DNA from: Acanthaster planci
Taxonomy: Eukaryota; Echinodermata; Asteroidea; Valvatida; Acanthasteridae
Assembly (NCBI RefSeq): GCF_001949145.1
Contig: NW_019091464.1
Location: 116,327-180,326, forward strand
Direction: 5' to 3'
DNA length: 64,000 nucleotides
Part shown: piece after piece, positions 41,601 through 50,066 of the stretch
Position numbering within the stretch: position 1 is the stretch's first letter
How the letters are laid out: each line of letters starts with the position of its first letter
Program-made: the position numbers and the translations under genes
The notes under the pieces: generated by a model
What the model was told of the DNA's origin: nothing
The model's database searches: none
Seen by the model: the letters and a program-made list of their open reading frames with translations, nothing else

Positions 41601-44600
41601 CAGAGCAATTCACAAATCTACTTTTTATAGCCATGACAGATTCGGAATCATCAGGACTTTTCCGATAGGTACATGTACATGTAGATTTTTTTCTCTCCAC
41701 TACTGCTTTGCCCACACCCTCACAGGAAATTCCAAAAATCAAGGTGGCAGTGCAAGACCTGTGCCAACAATGTGCACCTACAAATCAACACAAAAACACA
41801 CGATGGAAACGAAACACCACACCTCAAATGTGAGATAAAAAAACAGAAACAGAAACCAACAGAAACAGAAAAGAGTGACCTGGGCATACCTCGTTATTTG
41901 TAAGAAAAACCTAGCAAGATCTTCATGTCATTTTTATAGAAGCACAAGTCCATTGTTAGGATCTACACGTACACTGTAGCTCTGTGACAGCAAAGATGCA
42001 AAGATAAATGTATTTGTACAGGTCTGTTGCTACTGAACTCGTTCATGTACATGTACATTTGTCGGTGCGCTGTAAGATGGAATGGTTCTAACGAGGTACA
42101 GGTGCACTTACATGGTACATGCAGATCACAGCTTACTTCCTAAATCATTCAGCCTATTAGTACATGTACAAAAGTTTTAAAGGCACATACACGTACATGT
42201 ATCTGTGAGTATACATGTACATGTTGTTGTTTTTTTCTTTGTAAATATGCGACTGCATTTAGTCATCAACTCTAGGAAATGTTGCTCGGTGAATTCACAC
42301 GATATACTTTCCAACATGGACGGCAAGTGAGATATCCATGGGGAATTTCATTTCGAATTTAGGAGAACCGTGAGGCCTGATGTACATGTAAGCACTTGAA
42401 CTTCTGTTGATGAATGTTGGAACAAATATAGGTTGGCAGATGTCAATTGAGAATTTTGAAGTGGATACATGTAGCTTCTGACATGTCTAATGCAGAAGTA
42501 ATCCTTGAATATGCCGATATTGTCAACCAAATCACTACCAAAACTATCTACTAAATCAATCACTTGACCTTCAGCAAGAGCAGATGGGCAAAAGGACATC
42601 GTGCACTGCACACAGTACCAGTGCATGCAAAGTACATGTACATGTATGTACCTTAGCCAGTGCTCACTGTGTTGTAGGGAAGATGTCTCATAAGGACACT
42701 TTGGACCAGATTGTGGGGAGTTTCGTGTGTTATCGCAATGTTCTGAGTCTCCAATAGTACACATACATACATGTACTATTATATAACGTCTGTGAAGTCC
42801 CTACACAAGCACATTTTGTGCAGGCGTGGCATCCATACATGTACATGTAGTATTGACCTCTGCACAAAAGAAGTCCACATAATGTACCCGTAGGGTGCGA
42901 TGGCGTTGTGTGAACTCGCGAACATCCACACAATGTTTCCCCCTCTCTGAAAAACAGTTTCAGAGGCATTTGGGGGTCAAGGTTATCCGTGGGAAAATGA
43001 TGAGAAGCAGTGAAATCATCATCAAAAATCCAGCTCAAAGGAGTTATCCTAGTAAGAGAAAAAGGAGCATTTTCCTCAAGTTTCCTGAACCAAAGGAGAA
43101 CAAAGGAATGTCCATACTTTGTATGTTGGCGAGTGCATGCATTCATACTGGTACTAATCTACGTTCATGTACATGTGTGTTCCCATGGGTAGGCATTCAC
43201 CGCGTGATACATGAACATGTATGTGTGTAATGAGGCACTGGTATTTCCCTCTCAGCGCCATGTCAACATCATCTGCCTGATTCATCCAGGAAGTGTAATT
43301 AAAAACCACCCAAATAGTTTTCATGTCAACCTCTGAACCTGTGTGTTGAAATCACCAACCTTTTCCTACGCACTCACCAGCAACACACTGACCTACATGT
43401 ACATGCACACCTACGACCATGTTACTGCACCTCATAACGTTATACATGTACATTAGGCCACTTAAAGGCATTTCCTGGCCGAGCCAAAACGGCTTCAGAC
43501 GCACTTCAACTCTGACAAGCAGTTCTCAGTGCCCTTATGAACTGCGTGTAGAATCACGGCCCCTTCCTTCCTCACGCCTCCAAACGGAGTTGTGATTCTC
43601 GTTCAATACTAGGAATCAATTCTATTCACTCAGCGGCACAATGAGCACACACTGACTACCCATACACAGTCATGTCTCCCAAACACCTGACACTAACTCC
43701 ATCCCTCCCCAAAAAAACAGGCATATTTCTAACAGACACAGCTCTTTTTGCTTACATGTCTGTAAGCACTGTACATGTCTGTCCATTGCAAATTCAGCAA
43801 ACAGTGCCAGTTCAGCTTACACACCGGTTACGTGTAACGGTGAAATGATTCAAGATCATTCAATGCAACGTTTGCTCTTGAATGGAGCTGACAAGAAGAC
43901 CTTCAGGAAATACTGGGTGGATCGAAATTTCCGACACGGAGGGATGACAGCAGGCCGCAACATGAAGGAGTGGAATAGACTAACCTCTGGGAGAGATGAG
44001 ACCGATGTCTTCGAGGAGAGAGTTCACATGATGCCACTTTGTCCTTCCAAGGCACAGCTCGGTCCAACTTTGTTCGGGAAGATGCCAAAGAGTACATGCA
44101 GTGCCGACCCACTCTACAAAACTACTTGGAACTGTCTTCACGTAACAAATCATACAGCTCTGGCATTGTGCACACGTGTGTACGGTTGGGGCCTACTCTC
44201 CCCCGATCCCCCATGGGTTCTGACATTTCAATCTCCCCAGGATTTGACACAGTTTGATTTCCTCCAACAGTGCCGGCTAAGCCAGAGATAACCGTTATAC
44301 ACAGGAATACACATGTATATGTCTGAGGAGTTTTTATCAACAGTGCAGATTCCCTTTATGATTATTACAAGACAAATTCGGCCAGACACTGGTTCACGAG
44401 ACAACTTCGCTTGACTCACCAATCGAGACGAGTCGAAGATTTTGGCACCGATGCTCTTGGTGACTCAATGAATCGCATCGCCTTTGTCTACATGTTTTTT
44501 TTCTCAGCGGGTTGAGAAAATCTTTCTTAATCCTTACTAGGGCAAGCTATGACATAACTTGAACCCAGACAATGACTTGACCTATGGATGACTCATGACC

Positions 44601-47600
44601 TGCTTCGAGATACGGTACATGTAGGTGCTACAGCACACATATAGCGGTACATACATTGTGCATGTCCGTTTATGAGTGCTGTAGCACCTACACTGGAATG
44701 GAACAATGGAAGTACGGGTACAGTATGGATGCAACCAATAGACATTAATCATTCACGGCAACGTGCGCTTCCTAAAATGCCAAAACGCTGACCCCAGTGG
44801 AGGCTTAAGCTACATGTACCAGTACATAACCTTTTCTGCTCAAAGAAAGTCACCATAACAGAGCAGAAATGAACACCTCATCTCAGCATTTCTTGGAAAC
44901 AGCTGAGCAACATGTACAAGGCACATGTACATGTATCTCAACAGGTGCATGTACAAATGTACATGTACATGTGCAAGTGGCGAAATTCCCTGAAATCGCG
45001 TACAGAAATGTGCAACAGTTACATGTGCCTATTACATGTATACACGAGTGTGTCAACGCCTTCAATCGTGGACTCCCTATTGTTCCTCTTTTGTTCATAC
45101 TTTTTTCGGAAGACCTCCCATATGTTTTGTTGACGTTTTCCAACCGTGGACTCTTCGGCAACTGTGGACCTTATTGTCCCCTATTGTTATAGATCCACGA
45201 TTTGAATGTGTATACAAACTCATGTACACATGCAAGAATGTGTTTAGTGGTGTTTATCAAGAATTTGCTAGCTATTAACTGAAGAGAAACTACTAAACAG
45301 AACCGATTCTTGGTTCAGACTGCCCAAAACGTACCTTGACTTCCACTTGCATACATGTACATGAACATGTGACAACACCGAGCCCTGCCATGAACCAAGG
45401 AAAGAGGCACAGAGTTGGACCATACGCATTTTTCCTTTTTCTCCAACTAGGATAACTCCTTCGAGCTGGATTTTTGATGATGACTTCCAGGACTGTTCCT
45501 TTTCATTTTGCTACGGATTACCTTGACCCCCAAATGCCTCTGAAACTGTTTTTCAGCGAGGGGGAAACATTGTGTGGACGTGTGCGAGTCCACACAACGC
45601 CATCATACCCTACATTACGTGGACTTCTTTTGTGCAGAGGTCCACACTACGTATGCCATGCCTGCACATCACTTAACACCTTGGCCTGTGCACAAACCCT
45701 ATAAGACTGGTCTGGAAATTTCTTAGTGTTTTCGAAGTTAATGCTGTGTTCCCTGGCTAATTTTGACTTTTCCGTACATGTTATCTCTTTCTGATGACTA
45801 ATAAACAACTGCAGAGGAAAAAAGAGTGATGTCCGTACAGTTTATGGAACTCTTTCCCCAATGCAACTGCAAGATAGTGCTCCAAATTCCCAACTACATG
45901 TAGAGTAGTAATTTTCACTTTGACTGGGGGCTCCAAGTGGGACCAAAAGAGGGCGCAATTTCCTCACAGCAGAGGCTCCTTTGGAGGGAAAAGCACTTCA
46001 CTGGTTCACGAACGACTATGAAATAATACATGCGACACGGTCACGTCACTACCGACAAAAGGAACGCTCCTAACAAACATGGCTCTTTTCAAGCAATGAG
46101 GGGGTGCTTCTGCTCAAGGCTGATTCGCCTGATTCAAATCGCAGACAAAATGACGGCTTCCGATGCCAGCATTTTTTACAATAAAGTGGAGGAACACACA
46201 AAGCAATTTACACTTCATAAGTAATGTTGACGTGCTTTGACAAAAGCTCCACATTAGGGAATGGAAAATGTCCGTGGACGTTTTTGGTCCAAACGTGACG
46301 TGAATATGAAAGAGGGGAAAGCGAGATCTTTCAACTCGATGCATTGCTAATCACGTCAGCTCGTGTTTAGTTTGGATTGTGGGACCATGTCCCCAATGGC
46401 TATCACCTGCTCACGGCCATTTCCACAGAGTACGGATTTGAAGTTTACAAAACTTGTGCTGCCTGTACATTTGTACACGTATTGTATACATGTGCACTTT
46501 TGGTTGGGTGCAATGCTACCGGTACAAGTTTGTACAATTTACAATGTACGTGTACATTCTCACCATTTCTTTCTGGTTTATCTCGAAAGTACAGGTATTC
46601 ACCATGCAGGGGTAATGTAAAATAACGTTGTAGCCGGTACCCTGAATTCAGTTTGAAGACTACACCTGCACAGTACAAGTAGACATGTATCCTACACATT
46701 CATCGGTACATTGTATCAAGCTTGGACATAAAACTTTGGGAGGGAAGTAGGGATAGGGGAAGGAGGGGGGAGGAGNNNNNNNNNNNNNNNNNNNNNNNNN
46801 NNNNNNNNNNNNNNNNNNNNNNNNNNNNNNNNNNNNNNNNNNNNNNNNNNNNNNNNNNNNNNNNNNNNNNNNNNNNNNNNNNNNNNNNNNNNNNNNNNNN
46901 NNNNNNNNNNNNNNNNNNNNNNNNNNNNNNNNNNNNNNNNNNNNNNNNNNNNNNNNNNNNNNNNNNNNNNNNNNNNNNNNNNNNNNNNNNNNNNNNNNNN
47001 NNNNNNNNNNNNNNNNNNNNNNNNNNNNNNNNNNNNNNNNNNNNNNNNNNNNNNNNNNNNNNNNNNNNNNNNNNNNNNNNNNNNNNNNNNNNNNNNNNNN
47101 NNNNNNNNNNNNNNNNNNNNNNNNNNNNNNNNNNNNNNNNNNNNNNNNNNNNNNNNNNNNNNNNNNNNNNNNNNNNNNNNNNNNNNNNNNNNNNNNNNNN
47201 NNNNNNNNNNNNNNNNNNNNNNNNNNNNNNNNNNNNNNNNNNNNNNNNNNNNNNNNNNNNNNNNNNNNNNNNNNNNNNNNNNNNNNNNNNNNNNNNNNNN
47301 NNNNNNNNNNNNNNNNNNNNNNNNNNNNNNNNNNNNNNNNNNNNNNNNNNNNNNNNNNNNNNNNNNNNNNNNNNNNNNNNNNNNNNNNNNNNNNNNNNNN
47401 NNNNNNNNNNNNNNNNNNNNNNNNNNNNNNNNNNNNNNNNNNNNNNNNNNNNNNNNNNNNNNNNNNNNNNNNNNNNNNNNNNNNNNNNNNNNNNNNNNNN
47501 NNNNNNNNNNNNNNNNNNNNNNNNNNNNNNNNNNNNNNNNNNNNNNNNNNNNNNNNNNNNNNNNNNNNNNNNNNNNNNNNNNNNNNNNNNNNNNNNNNNN

Positions 47601-50066
47601 NNNNNNNNNNNNNNNNNNNNNNNNNNNNNNNNNNNNNNNNNNNNNNNNNNGGGGAGGAGGGGGGAGGAGGGGGAGGAGGGGAGGGGGCAACCAGTAATTA
47701 CATGTGAACATGTATCTTTCCTCACCATTTCGTAATTACAAACAAACTTTATATTTAATTCCATTTCCCTCAAAGGCCGACAAGGTTTACGGTTTGAATG
47801 GATTCCCTAATTAAAATAACCATGACCACATTGCCGAACCCAAGCCTCAAACACACTAAAACAAAAACACGGCAGCACTGTTTGGAAAATAAACATGACA
47901 CACATCAGCACATTCCACATCAGTCCAGAGCACACACGTACATGCTATACATATGCATGTATGTATACATGTACGTAATGCAGTGACATGATTGATCGGC
48001 TGCTTCCCTTTATTTTGTTTCCAGTCGTTTCCCTACTCAAGCACAAAGATCCTGTTGGTACACACAGGAAGTAAGACAGAGAAATGAAACTGGAGCCAAA
48101 CTGTTGGGTACTCTTCACGTGTCATTTCCAGGAGACAGAAGTACAAATACATATTGAAAGTAAAATTTTATGAACGAAAATCAATGCATTTGTGAGAAGA
48201 GCAAGTGCATTTGGGTAAGCGAACTTTCTGATAACAATACAGTGTGACCTCCTTTTTTTTTTAATAAATATTGGAAGTGTTACTGCGTTAAACCTCAAGC
48301 TTCAAAAGTTTAGATTTCTTGGGTTGTCAATTATTCTTTCACTTCAGGAAACCTTTTTGCTCCAGTAGATCACCAGAGACAATCTCTTTTCTTTTGATGT
48401 CAGACTCTCCAATGCTCTGAAGTGAAAGCAAGGTTTCAAGGGACACTTTTTGAGAAAAGGATTGGAGAATTTCTCAGTGAAAATCACGAGGGGTTAGGCT
48501 CCCTTTGAATTTGCACATCGGAATTCTCCATTTTTGTAAACATAATGCCCTGAATTTCAGATACTGGAACCTGGTACGGTATATAAGAACCAGGCCATCA
48601 ATGTTGGTTCAGCTCAGCTACTCGTAGCCATTTTTCAAAAATTACCTTGTGACTGTAGATTGATTGTCGAATATTCAAATATAATTCTTTTCAAATTTGA
48701 ATATTCTGATGCAAAATTCACAAAAAGGGAAAATTGTGAATTGAATTAAATGAGACAAATTGCACTATGGAGGCTTGTTTCAAGCAGTTTCAAATAAAAA
48801 GTGACAGAAATCTTACAATGATTTAAAAAGTAAATTATTCATTAAACAATTTAAAAGGAGCAGAAATTTTCAATGGGGCAAGAAGTCTTGTTCATCTCTT
48901 AAATCTTGCTAAATCGTAGCTGGAGATATATTCGGATACTGGATCAAATTGACGGTTAAATATTCGAAAAGTGAATTACTCAAATTGACTCAGCCCTATA
49001 AATAATATTTCACCAAAAAAAGCAAATTTGCATTTCACTTATTAACAATGGTAGCTCATGCAATCCAAACCATCATTATAAACCCGAGCATTCAGGTACA
49101 GACAGTAGAAATTTGGTGACCATTTTTTCACAGATTGATTTAGAGAAAAGATGAATTTGAATGCATCTATCACGTTGCCTATTTTCTCACTGCCTTTATT
49201 CTTGAGTTTAAATTTTGGAATAGGTTCCTGTGACTGATACCTGAGTGCCCTTGTTTAATTTTTTCTAATAAGATACCGAGTTTCTGTATTGCCCAAAAAT
49301 GTGCTCCCCAACTGTAACGACACCCGGCCCCTGCATTATCTATGTGTACTCACGCAACAAGAATATGGTTCTGGTGATCTGGCAGGATGGATATGCAAGC
49401 ATCCCGTATGTCCACCGTGCCCACAGTGTGGCAGAGCTCGGCCTGCGATTTGTATTGCCGCAACTGACATGACACCTCATCCAGTTGGAACCAGTATCTT
49501 TTTTTCTTCCACCGACCCAGAGCTTCGGAGAAAAGAAAAAAAACTATTCATATCATTCTCCTATCATTCAAATCAACACATTTCCATTCCTCTGAGAGTG
49601 AGCTCAAAATGTCAAGATATTTCACTCTGGTGGTCAAACAGGGCCATTTTCCCCCCTCCCCCATGAAGGAAGGATCCCTGGGGTACAACTTGAGGGCACA
49701 AGGACTACTATTAGGACGGATTCACTCCCCTCCCTTCCCAAAGCATGTAAACAGCTTTAAAAGTCAACTTCACATCCGAGAAAGTATACAGACGAGGCCT
49801 CCGCAAATTTTGAGGTCGCAATCAAGAACAACACACAAAAGTGATCCTACATGACTGTCAAGAGACTGTATTTGATGAGCTTGACTGTATTCGAAAAGAT
49901 GGCCAACGTATCTCGCCTTTCCCCCCCAAAAAAAAGGTTTTCAGCTAAAAATTATACCATCCACAGGTGGTTGAGGGAGGCACATGAACAGTCTGCTGCC
50001 ATCAAACCTACCTCCTCCAGGGCGATGTAGCAGGTAGCCAGAGTGGACTACCTTCTCTTCCGCCAT
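13593..50066 (-). CDS. Multi-exon gene: PH - coiled coil - TBC Rab-GAP (TBC1D2/Armus-like) fused to C-terminal beta-propeller
   Basis: I assembled coding exons 50066-50012, 49522-49354, 41437-41365, 39792-39709, 38803-38602, 38096-37961, 33886-33740, 33600-33466, 31579-31415, 30067-29935, 29142-29075, 28355-28235, 27975-27907, 26661-26557, 26388-26251, 25861-25737, 25259-25049, 24605-24426, 22820-22595, 20665-20595, 20117-20020, 19688-19577, 18834-18701, 18251-18059, 17681-16645 and 13683-13593. All junctions are AG/GT and keep one frame, giving about 1426 codons without a stop. The ATG has a strong context (GAAGCCATGG) and an in-frame TAA 12 bases upstream. Approximate layout: PH 8-99, Ser-rich linker 128-240, coiled coils 270-390, helical linker to 519, TBC 520-772, post-TBC helix to 847, propeller 848-1426. 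By family knowledge, PH-coiled coil-TBC proteins of the TBC1D2 group are Rab7-type GTPase-activating proteins acting on endosome or junction membranes. Function here is inferred from domains only. Domain identity is firm; transcript continuity across all exons is inferred from phases. Confidence 0.85.
16345..16500 (+). repeat. Dispersed repeat, family H, copy 1
   Basis: Shares GTTACTTATGACTGG, AGGACTTGTGACTGGACTT and ACTCAAATGAACT with 53555-53700. Direct GACTTG sub-repeats are visible. It lies next to the donor side of exon 25. Confidence 0.55.
16645..17681 (-). CDS. Exon 25: propeller blade with long disordered insertion
   Basis: This 1037-base exon is by far the largest. It opens with a blade (SKITSLLPYENTLWVGTADG), then about 260 residues of low complexity: an acidic part (GGGDGDEDDEEMK), a basic part (KAVRKHRKGSRKGGYKGG) and Ser-rich parts (SSASSAERPEPELLSPRTS). 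It ends with PGYELNIEAKRKISDHQV, which resumes propeller-like sequence. Equivalent loops in ARHGEF17/JIP propellers are also long and disordered. Phosphorylation-type SP and RRGS sites are frequent. The exon is GC-rich. Confidence 0.85.
19028..19300. repeat. Minisatellite, unit about 24 bases
   Basis: About eleven imperfect copies of TTTTTCAACAGTGCAACATG with variable ATAT spacers. It lies in the intron between exons 22 and 23 of the TBC gene. Confidence 0.75.
22595..22820 (-). CDS. Exon 19 of the TBC gene: post-TBC helix
   Basis: This exon continues in phase 0 from the end of the TBC domain and leaves in phase 1. It encodes 75 residues, including SSAWIQQKQQHYMSVLRAV and EQQEKAREEFEKQEG. This is the equivalent of the charged helix that follows the TBC domain in TBC1D2 proteins and normally ends them. 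Here no stop follows: the exon runs through an acidic stretch (REGEDALVNDLKMD) to a GTAGGA donor. It is also GC-rich relative to its introns, as expected of real coding sequence. Confidence 0.85.
23140..23478. mobile_element. MITE-like foldback element with GTGCC ends
   Basis: The left end GTGCCTGAAAGAAGGATGTA followed by TTACGCCCTTTTGCC is matched in inverse at the right end (TTACGACCTTTTGCCGGCAC). CGCCCTTTTGCCG occurs several times inside. Located in the intron between exons 18 and 19 of the TBC gene. No ORF. Confidence 0.55.
24426..26661 (-). CDS. Exons 14-18 of the TBC gene: complete TBC (Rab-GAP) domain
   Basis: Exons 26661-26557, 26388-26251, 25861-25737, 25259-25049 and 24605-24426 encode a full TBC domain of about 253 residues. 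The start ELRELVYEGIPTDYRSEIW is the canonical opening. The arginine-finger motif appears as IELDLLRT, and the glutamine-finger motif as VGYCQGMNF. Later landmarks are MAFWCMVAVVES, LPRLHAHLDDVGIEM, LNWFLAIFFD and LLRIWDCFLFDG. Both catalytic residues are present, so Rab GTP hydrolysis activity is expected. Sequence character is closest, by eye, to TBC1D2/TBC1D2B. The specific Rab substrate cannot be read from the sequence. Confidence 0.93.
25908..26195. repeat. Minisatellite based on GAGGACATGTGATGGA
   Basis: Successive phrases TTGTGAGGACATGTGATGG, TTTTGAGGGCTTCA and GATTGATTTGTGAGGA recur about eight times. It lies in the intron between exons 15 and 16 of the TBC gene. Confidence 0.65.
27907..30067 (-). 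CDS. Exons 10-13 of the TBC gene: helical linker before the TBC domain
   Basis: Exons 30067-29935, 29142-29075, 28355-28235 and 27975-27907 add about 131 residues. Notable stretches are LEGRILQSQQDYFQLLGQV, SLDPKDDIPLPLSWEDK, VEGYTDIYGFQHP and STELNKKWEECASNG. Phases 0, 2, 0 and 0 match at each junction. The phrase about a tyrosine, aspartate and glycine-phenylalanine (YTDIYGF) followed by a short helix precedes TBC domains in TBC1D2-type proteins, where the corresponding stretch begins the structured Rab-GAP module. Confidence 0.8.
29164..29325. mobile_element. Foldback MITE, family A, copy 2
   Basis: Arms GGGCGTTTCACAATAGCGCA and the inverse TGCGCTATTGTGAAACGCCC-like right end (GCGCACTATTGTGAATCGCC). 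ATA occurs on both sides and could be a 3-base target duplication. It sits directly beside exon 11 of the TBC gene (29075-29142), only about 20 bases from its acceptor. Confidence 0.75.
29555..29765 (-). repeat. Second copy of the Nin-DC-like SINE
   Basis: On the minus strand a good B box (GGGTTCGAATCC) is followed by TGTAGATTGATTTTTCAG and CCAGTTTTCTCCACC, which align with the core of the element at 4916-5185. The tRNA-like head includes GTAGTGGAGAACAG and GCCTGCCATCTCTGTG. It is inserted in the intron between exons 10 and 11 of the TBC gene. Confidence 0.6.
31415..33886 (-). CDS. Exons 7-9 of the TBC gene: coiled-coil region
   Basis: Exons 33886-33740, 33600-33466 and 31579-31415 encode about 149 residues dominated by Glu, Gln, Lys and Leu in heptad-like order, for example DKEALIEQLQQMKQLME, SLENREQAYKQMLKKREQD and EQNGFLNTEVRRQ. 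The last phrase resembles the 'QN.FLN.E' signature in the coiled coil of TBC1D2-family proteins. All three exons end in phase 2. Such coils mediate dimerisation or small-GTPase effector binding in the family. The acceptor of the first exon is ambiguous (33886 GAG versus 33881 CAG). Confidence 0.82.
31754..32121. mobile_element. Foldback element, family C, complete copy
   Basis: Long inverted arms of about 145 bases. The left arm begins AATAAGCCATTTGCGAGTTA and the right arm ends with its complement (CTCGCAAGTGGCTTATT). Arms also share GTTGCTATACCTCGTGATT. No coding capacity. Partial copy at 7725-8010. Confidence 0.7.
34686..34746. repeat. Perfect inverted repeat (hairpin)
   Basis: Arms ACCCTCAATCCTCCAAAATC and its complement separated by a short centre (AAAACCGCCCAAA). 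The same CCTCAATCCTCCAAA phrase recurs nearby at 34430-34500. It belongs to a local repeat that leads into the gap at 35265. Confidence 0.7.
35205..35420. repeat. CCCTAACCCCCTAGG tandem repeat with assembly gap
   Basis: The phrase CCTAACCCCCTAGGCTCCTG recurs before the gap, and GGCTCCTGCAC resumes after it. The 137 unknown bases at 35265-35401 therefore probably hold more units. The CCCTAA motif resembles the TTAGGG telomere repeat but only single units occur. Confidence 0.55.
36533..36585 (-). CDS. Possible 53-bp cassette exon of the TBC gene
   Basis: On the minus strand a CAG acceptor and a GTGACA donor bracket 53 bases that read FSSPTESNKIVRQAPLE. It enters in phase 2 and leaves in phase 1. 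It fits the flanking exons only if the next exon uses the CAG acceptor at 33881 rather than the GAG at 33886. Both forms keep the frame open. The upstream pyrimidine tract is weak, so inclusion is uncertain. Confidence 0.4.
37563..37895 (+). repeat. Tandem repeat, three units of about 115 bases
   Basis: Each unit has a CCCGCCC(T/C)ACC start, ATTTCGAGCATCCAACCCA, an ATTAA.CCTTCCCACCTCAG part and TTTCTTTATC. It sits just 3' (in + coordinates, left) of exon 6 at 37961. Confidence 0.6.
37961..39792 (-). CDS. Exons 4-6 of the TBC gene: basic and Ser-rich linker after the PH domain
   Basis: Exon 39792-39709 (28 codons, EVRDLFSCVKSNRNQ start), exon 38803-38602 (67 codons, rich in Ser, Lys and Arg, with PSSL/PASS-type stretches) and exon 38096-37961 (45 codons, Ser/Thr-rich, ending SGGQAPTDASD). 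All three have clear acceptors and GTGAGT, GTAATC and GTAAGT donors, and phases 0, 1 and 2. The composition suggests a disordered, probably phosphorylated linker between PH domain and coiled coils. No catalytic motif is visible. Confidence 0.75.
40157..40403. mobile_element. Foldback element, family D, copy 1
   Basis: The left end TGTGAATTTGTTTCTGCATT and CAATTGGGGACCCTGAACAA are repeated in inverse at the right end (TTGTTCAGGGTCCCCAATTG, then AATGCAGAAACAAACTCACA). Arms of about 45 bases with interior GGTCCCCAATTG repeats. No ORF. Confidence 0.7.
40604..40848. mobile_element. MITE-like element, family B, copy 2
   Basis: Same orientation and near the same length as the copy at 12554-12797, with shared interior phrases ATTTTGTAAGTTCAGAA and AAATCAATTCCAGTGAT and the same inverted ends, the left end being slightly degraded. 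It lies in intron 3 of the TBC gene. Confidence 0.75.
41365..50066 (-). CDS. Exons 1-3 of the TBC gene: N-terminal PH domain
   Basis: Three exons (50066-50012, 49522-49354, 41437-41365) encode about 99 residues forming a PH domain. Strand 1 reads VVHSGYLL, followed by a basic stretch GRWKKKRYWFQL typical of the beta1-beta2 loop that contacts phosphoinositides, then VGTVDIRDA, and near the end HILIAENHRSMMQWLQNLQ, the C-terminal PH helix with its conserved Trp. Exon phases are 1, 2 and 0. The layout matches the N-terminal PH domain of TBC1D2/TBC1D2B. The domain would recruit the protein to membranes. Intron 2 is about 7.9 kb and holds the large assembly gap and many repeats. Confidence 0.88.
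42850..43080 (+). repeat. Dispersed repeat, family F, copy 1
   Basis: Contains CTCTGCACAAAAGAAGTCCA, GAAAAACAGTTTCAGAGGCA and TTTGGGGGTCAAGG. An inverted copy lies at 45424-45653. Confidence 0.65.
43845..44291 (+). other. Unrecognised 148-codon ORF in intron 2
   Basis: Frame 1 begins MIQDHSMQRLLLNGADKK and continues KYWVDRNFRHGGMTAG and DETDVFEERVHMMP; after about 70 codons another frame becomes protein-like (GTARSNFVREDAKEYMQ). This looks like a frame-shifted fragment of an old coding sequence, perhaps from a mobile element. No domain recognised. Confidence 0.25.
45050..45240. mobile_element. Foldback element, family D, diverged copy
   Basis: The interior has the same plan as 40157-40403 with changed bases: CAATCGTGGACTCCCTATTG, TCGGAAGACCTCCCATATGT and TTATTGTCCCCTATTGTT. 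Ends form an imperfect inverted repeat (TGTATACACGAGTGTG against ATACAAACTCATGTACACA). Confidence 0.5.
45424..45653 (-). repeat. Dispersed repeat, family F, inverted copy
   Basis: Inverse of 42850-43080: it runs from TTTTTCTCCAACTAGGATAA through CCCCCAAATGCCTCTGAAAC to TGGACTTCTTTTGTGCAGAG. The two copies face each other 2.3 kb apart in the same intron. Confidence 0.65.
45918..46150 (+). repeat. Dispersed repeat, family G, copy 1
   Basis: Shares GAGGGCGCAATTT, AGAGGCTCCTTTGG and CACTTCACTGGTTCAC with 51110-51313. The phrase GGGACCAAAAGAGGGCGCAA opens it. Confidence 0.6.
46738..47694. repeat. G-rich tandem repeat with 875-base assembly gap
   Basis: Both sides of the unknown stretch 46776-47650 consist of GGGGAGGAGG-type repeats, so the gap lies inside a purine-strand minisatellite able to form G-quadruplex structure. 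It is in intron 2 of the TBC gene. The ORFs crossing it have no meaning. Confidence 0.7.
48655..49005 (-). repeat. Dispersed AT-rich repeat, family E, inverted copy
   Basis: The right end CAAATTGACTCAGCCCTATA is the inverse of the left end of the copy at 3865-4110. ATTCAAATATAATTC and GATGCAAAATTCACAAAAAG match its other end. Located in the 7.9-kb intron 2 of the TBC gene. Confidence 0.55.

Larger units (their letters stand above)
41640..46710. repeat. Dense TACATGTA-type short repeats
   Basis: The octamer TACATGTA and its extensions (ACATGTACATGTA) occur in dozens of places across the intron 2 half from 41.6 to 46.7 kb, and elsewhere in the window. They are typical simple-sequence noise of several marine invertebrate genomes. 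Confidence 0.6.

Noticed and set aside
46700-47773. ORFs of more than 330 codons on both strands
   Set aside because: They are read through 875 unknown bases; only the G-rich repeat edges are real sequence.
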